A stretch of DNA of 64,000 nucleotides from Clostridia bacterium (lineage in GTDB: Bacteria > Bacillota > Clostridia > Acetivibrionales > DSM-2933), in the NCBI GenBank assembly GCA_026418275.1, contig JAOABQ010000109.1:49461-113460 (forward strand), read 5' to 3'. The translations under genes and the position numbers were made by a program. Of the stretch, positions 44,827 through 53,694 are shown in pieces. The notes under the pieces are model-generated. The model did not search any database. It was not told the origin of the DNA and saw only the letters and a program-made list of their open reading frames with translations. Within the stretch, counting starts at the first letter, position 1. Each line of letters begins with the position of its first letter.

Positions 44827-46650
44827 TTAGCATCCTTTCCAGTAAAATTCAATGTTCTGAAAAGGCAAGTTTATGGATTGTATATGGTAAAATGCGTTTT
44901 CCTTTTGCTTTTGGTAATGATATTCCCTGATATAGGAAGTTGTTATGAAAAAATTGTTGAGCACTCCCTCTAAAAAGGTTTGGCTATGAAACCTCAATAA
45001 ATCCGATATGTCTAGAGCAAAGAATTCATCATTGTTTAAGAAACTATCGTTTAAAACATTATAAAAAACCTGGTGTGTAAAAATGTGTTCCTGTTTCGTT
45101 CTTTTTTCATCCCCATAAACAACTTTCGTATCCCGGAGAAGCATCATATAAAGACTGTTTCTCACAGGCTCTCTACAGTTTATTTCAAACATCACTTTTT
45201 TAATATGGACCCGGACCGTGTCCTCCGGTTTTAAAAGCAAAATCTGCCTATTTGCTTTTAATATCTGGGAGTCCAATGGATAGAACGCCCCATTCACTTC
45301 AAACATTATATTCCCTTCACCATAAAAGATTTGGAGCACTTCATCCGACTTAATAATTTCATTTAAAATATTCTTCTTTTCATAAAAATCGTTAGGCAGT
45401 ACAAATGCTTCCCGTACTGGCTTTTTATCTGAAAAAATCAATTGGGGGTGATTTTCAATGAGAACTTCGTTAAGGAAGGCCTTCTTTTCATTTTCATCCT
45501 CTACCACCGGATACAATGAAGGATCTTTTTTATAAATTTCTTTTTGAAGTTCACACGTATATGATTTTGAGATTCCATGCACGTGTTTTACAAATGGGCA
45601 GCCAGTTTTGCAAATCCCAAGATATCCGCACTTTGAACATTCTTCATCCCAACCGGCTTGATTATGCCGGATTTGAATTTTCAAATAAGCATTTTTGAGT
45701 ATTTCCTGTACACTGTCTTTATAGATATTTCCAAAATAAAAATCCCTTTTACCCTGCCCTCTTACGCAGGAGTAAATATCTCCGTTATACTGTAAAAGGA
45801 AAAACTTTTCGCCGCAGTTAAAAGAATGGGTGCAGTATGATGGCGTAAACTCCTCAAACCACCTTTTCTCAAGTCCTTCATCCAATTCGGTTCCTGAAAA
45901 TTCTTCTTGCATGGCACGATAGAATGTTACCTGTTCCTCCCCCGTCAGCACCCTTAAATCATAATTATCTTCCCTTAGCTGCTGCAGTACAGTATTTCCC
46001 GTTTCAAAACCAAACATAAAATTAAAATTGTTCATATCAAAGCCAATTTTCCTATGAATAAACCATATATCTTTCATCAGCTCTCCCATTTTTAGATAAT
46101 GGGCATAACAAATTACGCTGGAAAACTTTTTTCTATGTCTATACCGGGAAAGTAGTGTAAGGTTTTTCAAGATTACATCCAACGTGGACCGTCCGTTTTT
46201 TGCAAGCCTGTATTGTTCATGCAGCGATAAAGGTAAATCAATACTGGCACTAACAGAAACTTTATATTCATCCAAAAGATCATACAGTTTATCGAAATTG
46301 TATAAGTTGGTTTTTATATGCGGCTCTGCTTTGTGAAAGCCTTCCCTGCTTAGAATATCGATATGCTTTTTATAATAATTGCGGATAAATTTAAATAACT
46401 CCTCAAGGGTATCCGTTTTCAGTGTGGTAACTTCACCACCATGCAGAGAGATATTATAGGGTAGAACATCACTTTTTTTAAATTTCTGAACAGCAAATTT
46501 TAAAGTATCGACGGCTAGATTTTCAGAATCAGGCTGTTTTACATCTGTCTGATTTTCAAGATAGCAGTATGAACAGCCAAGGTTACAAAAAAGGGTGGGC
46601 ACGTACAATAAGTGTATCAGCTTTGGGTACCTCCCCTGTTGTGTTTCCAT
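44827..46650 (-). CDS. Radical SAM/SPASM peptide-maturase-like enzyme
   Basis: 607 aa. CNLGCSYC near residue 22 binds the radical SAM cluster; SLHGGEVTT is the GGE-type SAM contact. The SPASM region (about 255-360) has CTHSFNCGEKF, CVRGQGK, CSKCGYLGICKTGC and a later Cys for auxiliary 4Fe-4S clusters. A C-terminal domain of about 230 residues is not typical and may bind a substrate. SPASM enzymes of this size usually modify peptides (thioether, epimer, or C-C bonds). GAGGAGG ribosome site. It leads an operon with the poly-Asn protein and a membrane protein. Confidence 0.85.
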   Translation of the reverse strand: METQQGRYPKLIHLLYVPTLFCNLGCSYCYLENQTDVKQPDSENLAVDTLKFAVQKFKKSDVLPYNISLHGGEVTTLKTDTLEELFKFIRNYYKKHIDILSREGFHKAEPHIKTNLYNFDKLYDLLDEYKVSVSASIDLPLSLHEQYRLAKNGRSTLDVILKNLTLLSRYRHRKKFSSVICYAHYLKMGELMKDIWFIHRKIGFDMNNFNFMFGFETGNTVLQQLREDNYDLRVLTGEEQVTFYRAMQEEFSGTELDEGLEKRWFEEFTPSYCTHSFNCGEKFFLLQYNGDIYSCVRGQGKRDFYFGNIYKDSVQEILKNAYLKIQIRHNQAGWDEECSKCGYLGICKTGCPFVKHVHGISKSYTCELQKEIYKKDPSLYPVVEDENEKKAFLNEVLIENHPQLIFSDKKPVREAFVLPNDFYEKKNILNEIIKSDEVLQIFYGEGNIMFEVNGAFYPLDSQILKANRQILLLKPEDTVRVHIKKVMFEINCREPVRNSLYMMLLRDTKVVYGDEKRTKQEHIFTHQVFYNVLNDSFLNNDEFFALDISDLLRFHSQTFLEGVLNNFFITTSYIREYHYQKQKENAFYHIQSINLPFQNIEFYWKGC

Positions 46651-46881
46651 GCAGATGCCTCCTCATGATTTATTTCTTCCCACATATTTTCGCAATTAAA
46701 TAACCGATTCCCAATCCCAGTTCTTCAAAGCAAGTATTGTTATATATACTTTAAGTATATCGCAAATATCTCATTAATCCTAGTGCTTGAAGCTTTAAAG
46801 GACGGGATATAAATAACAGAAACCAAAATGGGAAATACTATATTCAATCAAAGGAAAAACCATTGCACAGGAGGCATTTAA

Positions 46882-47346
46882 ATGGAATGGATCGTAAGAT
46901 TTACAGCAGTTTGGATATTGTTTTTTCTTCTGATTGATTGGAAAGAATTGAAGGTGAATATTTGGTGCGGATTGTTTTCTATAGTTTTGCAAACCGCTGT
47001 AGATGGTATTTATATTGCAAATCATTTTTATACTGTCACTGAGCCTATTATTTCTGTCTTTGGATCATCTCTCTTTTTTATTCTGGGTCCCGTATTCGTT
47101 ATTGGCGTATTGATTTCACAGTACCACCCTCACAAAAGGTGGATGCAAGTTCTTTATGTTGTACTCCTGTCGGGTGTATACGATTTTGAAGAGTACTTAT
47201 TGGTCATTAGGAAAGCACTTGTTTACACAAATTGGACTTATTTATCAAGTGTAGTTTTTAACCTTCTTCTTATGATGACTTTAAGCTGGTTTTCCGTCAT
47301 TGTATTAAAAAGGGGGCAGTCTAAGGGAGAGGTGAATAAAGCATGA
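46882..47346 (+). CDS. CBO0543-family membrane protein
   Basis: 154 aa, five membrane helices. Starts MEWIVRFTAVWILFFLLIDW, then KELKVNIWCGLFS, FFILGPVFVIGVLISQYHPHKRW and YVVLLSGVYDFEEYLLV, the CBO0543 pattern of spore-forming Firmicutes; function unknown. Very similar to the gene at 52383-52832. AGGAGG ribosome site. Its stop overlaps the start of a 28-aa membrane micro-protein (ATGA). Confidence 0.85.
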   Translation: MEWIVRFTAVWILFFLLIDWKELKVNIWCGLFSIVLQTAVDGIYIANHFYTVTEPIISVFGSSLFFILGPVFVIGVLISQYHPHKRWMQVLYVVLLSGVYDFEEYLLVIRKALVYTNWTYLSSVVFNLLLMMTLSWFSVIVLKRGQSKGEVNKA

Positions 47347-47429
47347 GTTTTGGCTTATATATATTTATCATCTGCATACTTTCCACAGCTGTTTTTTTTG
47401 CTTTCAAATTATTCAAAAAGTATGGCTGA
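47343..47429 (+). CDS. 28-aa membrane micro-protein
   Basis: MSFGLYIFIICILSTAVFFA followed by FKLFKKYG; one membrane helix with a short basic tail. The ATG overlaps the TGA of the preceding CBO0543 gene, indicating coupled translation. A homologous 29-aa protein occupies the same place after the CBO0543 gene at 52.4 kb, which argues that both are real genes. Confidence 0.75.
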   Translation: MSFGLYIFIICILSTAVFFAFKLFKKYG

Positions 47430-47526
47430 CAATAAACCGTGTAAAGGGTCAGCCAGTGTAGCATAAAATAATCCATGTGACTATAGCCTTCATATGTCCC
47501 ATGGATTATTTATTTTATACTGCTTA

Positions 47527-48009
47527 TCAGGCAATTCGTCTAGACCAAACCCGTGATTTGTTGCCTGAATAAACTTTCCTTTCTCCAACCACAGCAAGGG
47601 AAAGCCATACAAAGATTGACAGCGCGGCAATATGATGAATAAAGTTTAGTATCATATCAAAACTTCCAAATGAAAAAACACCTCTTTGGATATATATGTT
47701 TTGTACAAATACAAACATGATGCCCATAATGAAGACAGCCAACAGTTTTGTTAATGAATTTTCTTTAAGCCAGTTGATCATGAGGATCCCAAGTCCACCT
47801 TCTGCCAAATTCTGAAAAACCGGCGCCCTCCCTATAGATAATGCCGTGTGCTGATAACTATAATACCCCAAATTTGCAGAAATATTGTCAACAAACACCA
47901 TCCAGATAAAAGCAATAACAGCAGCAATACTTAATTCCTTTATTCTTTCCAACGGAATAAAAATAAAAACTGCCAGCCATACAATTGCGCATAAGATAAA
48001 AAATTCCAT
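47527..48009 (-). CDS. CBO0543-like membrane protein
   Basis: 160 aa, five membrane helices. ISANLGYYSYQHTALSIGRAP and LAEGGLGILMINWL recall the CBO0543 group though more distant than the 46.9 and 52.4 kb copies. AGGAGGT ribosome site. No neighbour on the same strand within 260 nt upstream. Function unknown. Confidence 0.7.
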   Translation of the reverse strand: MEFFILCAIVWLAVFIFIPLERIKELSIAAVIAFIWMVFVDNISANLGYYSYQHTALSIGRAPVFQNLAEGGLGILMINWLKENSLTKLLAVFIMGIMFVFVQNIYIQRGVFSFGSFDMILNFIHHIAALSIFVWLSLAVVGERKVYSGNKSRVWSRRIA

Positions 48010-48277
48010 ACCTTACCTCCTGGTCTTTAATCTATAATCCTTGCAGGGGACAATTATTACTCTGTTTTTTAATATTGCCAGGCCAATACGATATTATGCT
48101 TTGATACTTTAACTGGATAAAACGGTACTGAATTAGAATTGAAAAATTTCTCACAGTAATCAAGCGGCTGCCTTACAAGTTAGTGTGAAGCACGATCCGA
48201 AGCATCTCGGAAAGTTGTCTGAAATTGATTTATATATAAATCAATTTCAATTAGTCTGTTAATTTCTCCTTGTGGGT

Positions 48278-49894
48278 TCAAATACCTCCAATATGTAATT
48301 TAAAATTCTGTGCATAGTTTTTCCATCTAGAATCTGATTCAATAATTTTGTAAAATTCATTTACATATTCCCGACTTTTTTCTTTTTGATCTAATTTATC
48401 ATAGCAGAGTGACGCATAGTAATATGCGAAAGCGTGAGTGGGTACTCTTTTAATCACATCGTTAAAACCAACTAGCGCTGTTTCAAAATTTCCATTCATA
48501 AGGTCATAATTATTTACGAAATTTAATTCAAGATTCATAACATATCTAACATTCTCTATAAATTCAGGATCAATATCCTCTGTTTTTATATTTCCCTTGC
48601 CAAAATGAAAGTCCTCAATATTATTTGATACCAAATAATTATTTTCCACACAGATTTTATATAACTCACTTCCCGCTATAGGAGATGCAATCATAATTGC
48701 TACCCAATTAAACCCGACTGCTTTTATAAAATCAATTGTTTTTTGTCTGTCCAAAGGCATCTCTCCGGGAAATCCAATGATGAAAAACGCACGTATATAA
48801 ATATCTACATTGCGTAGTATCGAAACTGCGCTCTTAACAATATCTAATGTTAGCGGTTTATGAATAATATTCTTCAATACATTTTCCGAGCCTGATTCTA
48901 CTGCCAAAGTAGCAATTTTAACACCGGCATTTTTTAAAGCAATCGCGATTTTTCCATCTATCGAGTGAACTGCAAGTCCGTTTGGAAATTCAATATTAAT
49001 ATTTTTTTCAACTAAGCCATTTAGAATTTCTAAAGCTCTTTGCTTGTCCAATAAAAAATGATCGTCCTCTACTAAAAATGTCTTAACATCAAATCTATCC
49101 ATAAGAAATTCAATATCAGAAAGTACTCTTTGTGCACTCATAAGCCGGATTTTCTTGCCATGGACACTATGGGAAGCACAAAAACAGCACCGAAATGGAC
49201 ACCCCCTTGATGTCATTAAAGAGACTGATGATGAATTATCAGATCCATGATACCTACTCGTTTTTTGATAATCGGAAAAGTTAATGAGGTTGTAGTCAGG
49301 AGTAGGAATTTCATCTAAATTTGTTACAAACTTTGCAACAGGCTTAAAATCAGTATTTTTCTTATTTTGGGTTATCCAATAAGAACTCTCTTCCAAATAT
49401 TGAAGTCTATCTTTCGAGTTAACTAATTCCATCATAGGTATCTCGCCTTCTGCAAAGCAAACAGCATCAATTAAGGGAACATGGGTTAAAACAAAATTAT
49501 ACATGTTTGTTGGCAAGCCACCACCAGTAATTAAAAGTGCATTACGATTAACTTTTTTCACGGAGGAAGTTATTATTTCCAAGTATGAAAAATTGGAGTT
49601 AAAAAGAGCTGAAATTGCAACGATATCCGGGTTGAAATCATAAGTGGCTTTTGAATACCACGAGGAAAACAAACTTTTAAAACTCAGATTTCTGTTTCTT
49701 TCATTACTTAACATAATATTCAAATCAAGAATTTTGATATTTACTTCGCTGTATTTTTTTATGTAAGATGAAATGGAGAGTACACCTAATGGAATACTTG
49801 TAGGAATATATGTTTCACGAGTTACTTTATCAGTACTTTCTATTGTACTTAGAGGATGGGAGGGTGGAATTACAAACAAAATATTCGTGCACAT
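48278..49894 (-). CDS. B12-binding-type radical SAM protein with C-terminal TPR
   Basis: 538 aa. Residues 1-165 form a cobalamin-binding-like Rossmann domain (IPTSIPLGVLSISSYI, VAISALFNSNFSY, GGGLPTNM; the classical DxHxxG motif is not obvious). The radical SAM core has CPFRCCFC near residue 235 and a usual TIM-barrel pattern (FLVEDDHFLLDK). The last 90 residues look like TPR helices (AFAYYYASLCYDK). Such enzymes methylate or rearrange unactivated carbons; substrate unknown. ATG at 49894 chosen because GAGGTG lies upstream. Confidence 0.8.
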   Translation of the reverse strand: MCTNILFVIPPSHPLSTIESTDKVTRETYIPTSIPLGVLSISSYIKKYSEVNIKILDLNIMLSNERNRNLSFKSLFSSWYSKATYDFNPDIVAISALFNSNFSYLEIITSSVKKVNRNALLITGGGLPTNMYNFVLTHVPLIDAVCFAEGEIPMMELVNSKDRLQYLEESSYWITQNKKNTDFKPVAKFVTNLDEIPTPDYNLINFSDYQKTSRYHGSDNSSSVSLMTSRGCPFRCCFCASHSVHGKKIRLMSAQRVLSDIEFLMDRFDVKTFLVEDDHFLLDKQRALEILNGLVEKNINIEFPNGLAVHSIDGKIAIALKNAGVKIATLAVESGSENVLKNIIHKPLTLDIVKSAVSILRNVDIYIRAFFIIGFPGEMPLDRQKTIDFIKAVGFNWVAIMIASPIAGSELYKICVENNYLVSNNIEDFHFGKGNIKTEDIDPEFIENVRYVMNLELNFVNNYDLMNGNFETALVGFNDVIKRVPTHAFAYYYASLCYDKLDQKEKSREYVNEFYKIIESDSRWKNYAQNFKLHIGGI

Positions 49895-50188
49895 ACAAAA
49901 CACCTCACTTATGTTAAATTCGGCATCAATCAACATATCATTACAAAATAGCATTTGATGCTTATAAAATAAACATCATGCTTTTTGAGATTCCCCATAT
50001 AAATTGTAATTTCATTTTGTATGTACAGGTGTATTGTTATGAATTGGGGATATTGTACTCCCTTCGAATTGAATTATACAGTTGACTTAACCCACTCAAT
50101 TTTATCAGATGTTGGTACTTTTTTCTACTTAAAGCTATAGATTTTTTTGAAACTCCCGTATAGCAATGTAGTGATCCTTATACAACGC

Positions 50189-50216
50189 AAAAAAGCCGCA
50201 TTTTCATGCGACTTTT
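50189..50216 (-). terminator. Terminator of the tRNA-Pro gene
   Basis: AAAAGTCGCAT pairs with ATGCGGCTTTT around GAAA on the minus strand, followed by TT; 24 nt beyond the tRNA. Confidence 0.75.
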
Positions 50217-50239
50217 ACCTCTTCCGAGGACTTTACGAG

Positions 50240-50312
50240 TCGGGGTGAGAGGACTTGAACCCCCGGCATCTTGGTCCCAAACCAAGCGCGCTACCAACTG
50301 CGCTACACCCCG
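50240..50312 (-). tRNA. tRNA-Pro (UGG anticodon)
   Basis: Minus-strand cloverleaf: acceptor CGGGGTG/CACCCCG, D arm AGCGCAGTTGGTAGCGC, anticodon loop TTTGGGA with TGG, T arm GGTTCAAGTCC. CCA is not encoded. Confidence 0.94.
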
Positions 50313-50574
50313 TTAATTAATTGTTTATGCTGCCCTTTCTTCCGGGCGCAAAAATTATTTTACTACAGTCGTTATGTTTATTCAATCACCTAATTTAATA
50401 TTGATGCTTGTTTATGTGAATCTATCTCCGTTTTCCTCCCTAATGTAACGTTTCTTGCACAGTATCTATAAATAGAGCATTCTAACCTCCTAATTCTACC
50501 TTTCCAAAAATTTATCCGCCCCAAAACGTTTATATTTTTTAATTATCGGAATAATAATTCAGGGTGATTGATAT

Positions 50575-51054
50575 ATGGAATATACATTTTTTTACTTATC
50601 CCTTGCAGTAGTATGGGTAGCATTTGCTGTTTGTATCCGTTATAAACCTTTGGAATTAAGACACATAATCATTGGGATTACTTCTGTTGGTTATTCCCTT
50701 GTGTATGATTCCCTTTTTGGAAACCAACTGGGGTTATATTATTATATAAGCCCAAAGTGGTCAACTTTATTTATGGTTCTTTCTGCTCTTTTTTTATACT
50801 CTGTTATTAACATGCTCTATGCGCTTTTCATTCCCAAGAACGGAAAGACTCTCATAACCTACACGACTCTCTGGATATTGGGAATGCTGGTTTTTGAGTA
50901 TGCAAGTGTCGTTACAGGAACCATTGTGTTTACAGGATGGGAACCTGTTCCATGGTCTTTCATCACTTATATAGCAACCTATACCTGGATTTATTTGTTT
51001 TACCGGTATTTGTCCTATAAGTGCCTGGGTATGAGTAAACCCAAAAAAGTCTGA
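50575..51054 (+). CDS. CBO0543-like membrane protein
   Basis: 159 aa, five membrane helices. IGITSVGYSLVYDSLFGNQLG, LYYYISPKWST and VTGTIVFTGWEPVPWSF are of the CBO0543-like type. Start follows CAGGGTGA. No co-directional partner. Function unknown. Confidence 0.68.
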   Translation: MEYTFFYLSLAVVWVAFAVCIRYKPLELRHIIIGITSVGYSLVYDSLFGNQLGLYYYISPKWSTLFMVLSALFLYSVINMLYALFIPKNGKTLITYTTLWILGMLVFEYASVVTGTIVFTGWEPVPWSFITYIATYTWIYLFYRYLSYKCLGMSKPKKV

Positions 51055-51213
51055 AAGACGGCCATGGCAATTCATGATTTTAACAAACATCTCTTCTTCA
51101 AAATTAAAAAACTTTTACGTACATGCTCTATAAAAACAACTTAGGCTTAACCATCCAGCGGATTTGCCTATCCCTTTCCCTCCGCTGGATGTATCATTTT
51201 GTTGGCCTTTTCG

Positions 51214-52293
51214 CTAACTCTTTCGATTTCTCATTATCCTAGATTTAGCCTTCAATATCCATGAACCATACTTAACAACATTAAGGGGGGTGTCATAGCC
51301 AATTTTCTTTACTCCCGGAAAACGGATCATCCCCATTAGGTTGTCATAGCCCTTATTGGATACTCTGTCAAAAGCCTTTCTAAACTCATATAGCTGGGTA
51401 TTTCGCTTTACCACCTTTTTTATTAGTTTTTCATAGTCTGCCCCCTCCCCAATAGATTTTGCCGCAGCCACTCCCATAGTAACGGATGTCAATTGACCGA
51501 AGCCCAGAAATGGATCAATGGCACCTCCCGCATTTCCTGCAAAAAATAAATTGTTCAGACGGTGCGGGTAGACATGTCCACCCTTATGTGCCAATTTATA
51601 TTCCTCAACTATATCATATCGGATATTCTCAGCATATATAAACTGCTCCCAAAAATGATCAATTTCCTTCTCATTAGCATCGGTTACTACCAATATAAGT
51701 GATGCTTTATGATTGTTAAAAGGAGTCATATATGCATATCCATTCTTACAATAATCCCTATTAATCCACATTAGAAGTGCACTGGTGTCAAATTCCCCTA
51801 AAACCACCGCACCTCTAACATACGTATTAATCCACTGCTGCCAGCAACCCAATTCCTCTGTGTAGCTGCTGTTTCCATTAGCAATAACCACATAGTCGTA
51901 TTCCTTTTGTAACTCTTCATAATCCCCAATCTGATTGAACAGGATTTCGGTCTTGCTTAGCTGTGTAATCATCTGGTTTTTTAGATCATTTTTGCTTTTA
52001 TCCCGTTGAAAAAAATACCCGAAGTTTCCTTGAATAGGTGTAATTCTATTGGGAGAATAGTGGACCAATCGATTGATGGTATTGAGAGGTTTTATGTGAA
52101 TATCAAAGCCTTTGAAATACTTCACCATATCCTTAATGGGGCGCTGCCCTACCGCTAAAGAGGCTGACACATGTGAAAAAGCTTCCCCGATGAAACTGTT
52201 TCTTTCATAGATAACAGGTTTTATATTATATTTTTCCAATTGAATGGCACACGCAAGGCCGGCAAGGCCAGCCCCTATAATTGCAACTTTCAT
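51214..52293 (-). CDS. FAD-dependent oxidoreductase
   Basis: 359 aa. FAD-binding Rossmann VAIIGAGLAGLACAIQLEKY at residues 3-22, ATG-equivalent VVIANGNSSYTEELG, and a second FAD contact FAGNAGGAIDPFLGFGQLTS near residue 250, the pattern of geranylgeranyl-reductase and lycopene-cyclase-like flavoproteins. It starts 3 nt behind a 29-aa micro-protein that itself overlaps a CBO0543 gene, forming a run with two coat-like genes. Paralogues lie at 1-596 and 53695-54762. A lipid or pigment substrate is conceivable. Confidence 0.82.
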   Translation of the reverse strand: MKVAIIGAGLAGLACAIQLEKYNIKPVIYERNSFIGEAFSHVSASLAVGQRPIKDMVKYFKGFDIHIKPLNTINRLVHYSPNRITPIQGNFGYFFQRDKSKNDLKNQMITQLSKTEILFNQIGDYEELQKEYDYVVIANGNSSYTEELGCWQQWINTYVRGAVVLGEFDTSALLMWINRDYCKNGYAYMTPFNNHKASLILVVTDANEKEIDHFWEQFIYAENIRYDIVEEYKLAHKGGHVYPHRLNNLFFAGNAGGAIDPFLGFGQLTSVTMGVAAAKSIGEGADYEKLIKKVVKRNTQLYEFRKAFDRVSNKGYDNLMGMIRFPGVKKIGYDTPLNVVKYGSWILKAKSRIMRNRKS

Positions 52294-52296
52294 TCA

Positions 52297-52386
52297 TTAC
52301 CTCCCGTACTTCTCAACAAATATATTCCATAAAACAATCATTACTGCTATAAGGAAAGTAAATAAAATATAAAGGTGTATACTCAT
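52297..52386 (-). CDS. 29-aa membrane micro-protein
   Basis: MSIHLYILFTFLIAVMIVLW followed by NIFVEKYGR, one helix with a basic-acidic tail ending KYG as in the 28-aa protein at 47343. ATG overlaps the stop of the CBO0543 gene (ATGA), and its own stop region serves as ribosome site (GGGAGG) for the FAD oxidoreductase. Too short for routine ORF detection. Confidence 0.75.
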   Translation of the reverse strand: MSIHLYILFTFLIAVMIVLWNIFVEKYGR

Positions 52387-52832
52387 ACACTACGTTCTCC
52401 CTTTTTCAATACTACTATGGAAAACCATGCTAAAATAATCATTACTCCCAAATTTACCGTAAGACTATCAACATAGTGCCAATTAATGTATACTACATCT
52501 TTCCTGGAAACCAAAAGGTACTCCTGGGCTGAATAAAGTATAGCAAACATAAAAACACTGCCAATTTGAGCCCATCTTTTACATGGATAATATTGTGCAA
52601 TTAATATCCCCATTACCAGCACAGGGCCTAAAACAAAAAAAGCCGATGAATTCCAGACTGTTGCAACCCTGTTTTTTACGTAATAATAGCCATGATTTAT
52701 CGCCTGAAAGTCTATGGAGAATTGGCAAATAACAGCCAAAATTCCTGACCAAATATTCACTTTTAGCTGTTTCCAATCAATTAAAAATATAAACAGTCCC
52801 CAACTCACTAAAAATAATATGATCCAGTCCAT
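52383..52832 (-). CDS. CBO0543-family membrane protein
   Basis: 149 aa, five membrane helices; MDWIILFLVSWGLFIFLIDW start, KQLKVNIWSGILAV, FFVLGPVLVMGILIAQYYPCKRW, SAQEYLLVSRKDVVY. Closely related to the copy at 46882. Coupled to the 29-aa micro-protein. GAAGGGA ribosome site. Part of the leftward run 53413-51214. Confidence 0.85.
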   Translation of the reverse strand: MDWIILFLVSWGLFIFLIDWKQLKVNIWSGILAVICQFSIDFQAINHGYYYVKNRVATVWNSSAFFVLGPVLVMGILIAQYYPCKRWAQIGSVFMFAILYSAQEYLLVSRKDVVYINWHYVDSLTVNLGVMIILAWFSIVVLKKGERSV

Positions 52833-52859
52833 TGACTATCCCTTCTGAAGTATGATAAA

Positions 52860-53087
52860 CTAATATCTTTTTTTGGTAGGAAACATTTTAGCGATAATTC
52901 CCGGGTTGGCTTCCAACCGTTCAATTTTTTGCTGCAGTTTTACTATTGCCCGCATCTCATCATCTCTTGCCTGCGTAAACAGCTGCCTTACCTCAGGATT
53001 GCGGATATTGATGATGTTTTCGTTGTAATACACTTGGTTTGATATCCTATGCTGCAATATATCTCTTAAAATATCAGCTTCTTTCAT
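52860..53087 (-). CDS. Small helical protein, possibly coat-related
   Basis: 75 aa. Helical, with QVYYNENIINIRNPEVRQLFTQARDDEMRAI, a pattern of two helices ending E/D residues seen in ferritin-like spore coat proteins of the CotF group. AGGGGTAGGTG upstream; starts 8 nt after the stop of the preceding small gene. Assignment is tentative. Confidence 0.55.
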   Translation of the reverse strand: MKEADILRDILQHRISNQVYYNENIINIRNPEVRQLFTQARDDEMRAIVKLQQKIERLEANPGIIAKMFPTKKRY

Positions 53088-53095
53088 TACTTCAC

Positions 53096-53413
53096 CTACC
53101 CCTGAATGTTCAATTTAATCATTTTGTCCTTCATCATTTTCAGATGCTCCTGGGCATCCTTTCTAAATTCATTTAAAATAGCTTTAAGTTCCTTATCCTT
53201 CAAACCTTCCTCATATGCCTCGTATTTCTTTATAAGCAGTTCTTCCCTTTCAATGGATTTATTAAAAGTAATACTTAATACTAATTCCTGCGATAATTTT
53301 TCCATACTTAAATACAAACCTTCTTTCAATGCTGTATAAAATAAAATTTCATCAGCCATGTGGCAAAGCAAGCCGGGGTTGCTTTTATGGAGCTTGCTAT
53401 AGACCAACATCAT
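53096..53413 (-). CDS. Ferritin-like small protein, possibly coat-related
   Basis: 105 aa, all helical. MADEILFYTALKEGLYLSMEKL, SIEREELLIKKYEAYEEGLKD and DAQEHLKMMKDKM fit one ferritin-like bundle with E...EXXH-type residues; such proteins are common next to spore coat genes. First gene of a probable operon with the 75-aa protein, the CBO0543 gene, micro-protein and FAD oxidoreductase. Confidence 0.6.
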   Translation of the reverse strand: MMLVYSKLHKSNPGLLCHMADEILFYTALKEGLYLSMEKLSQELVLSITFNKSIEREELLIKKYEAYEEGLKDKELKAILNEFRKDAQEHLKMMKDKMIKLNIQG

Positions 53414-53549
53414 AGATTTACCCTAACTTCTATAGCTGTCGTTTTTTCAATTATAAATATTTTTTCTGAATCAGGTAAATATTATTCTAAAAATACATTT
53501 GTTTAATAGCCGTGGTAAATATATCATTCAAATAAAAGGAGACTGAGTT

Positions 53550-53645
53550 ATGAAGGTTGCCATTATCGGTGCAGGCATTTCAGGATTATCTTGTGCGTAC
53601 ACCCTCGAATAGAACGGAATTCCTACCAGCTTTAGTAAAATAAGC
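53550..53645 (+). pseudogene. Stub of a fourth FAD oxidoreductase gene
   Basis: MKVAIIGAGISGLSCAYTLE then TAG and, in the same frame, NGIPTSFSK, which align with residues 1-30 of the neighbouring intact copy (CALELKKHGIIPTIFEK). The ribosome site AAAAGGAGA is preserved. The sense Lys codon has become TAG and the rest of the gene is gone. Confidence 0.85.
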
Positions 53646-53694
53646 ATTATAATTATACATTCTTCATAAAATTTGCATTAAGAGGTATTGATAT

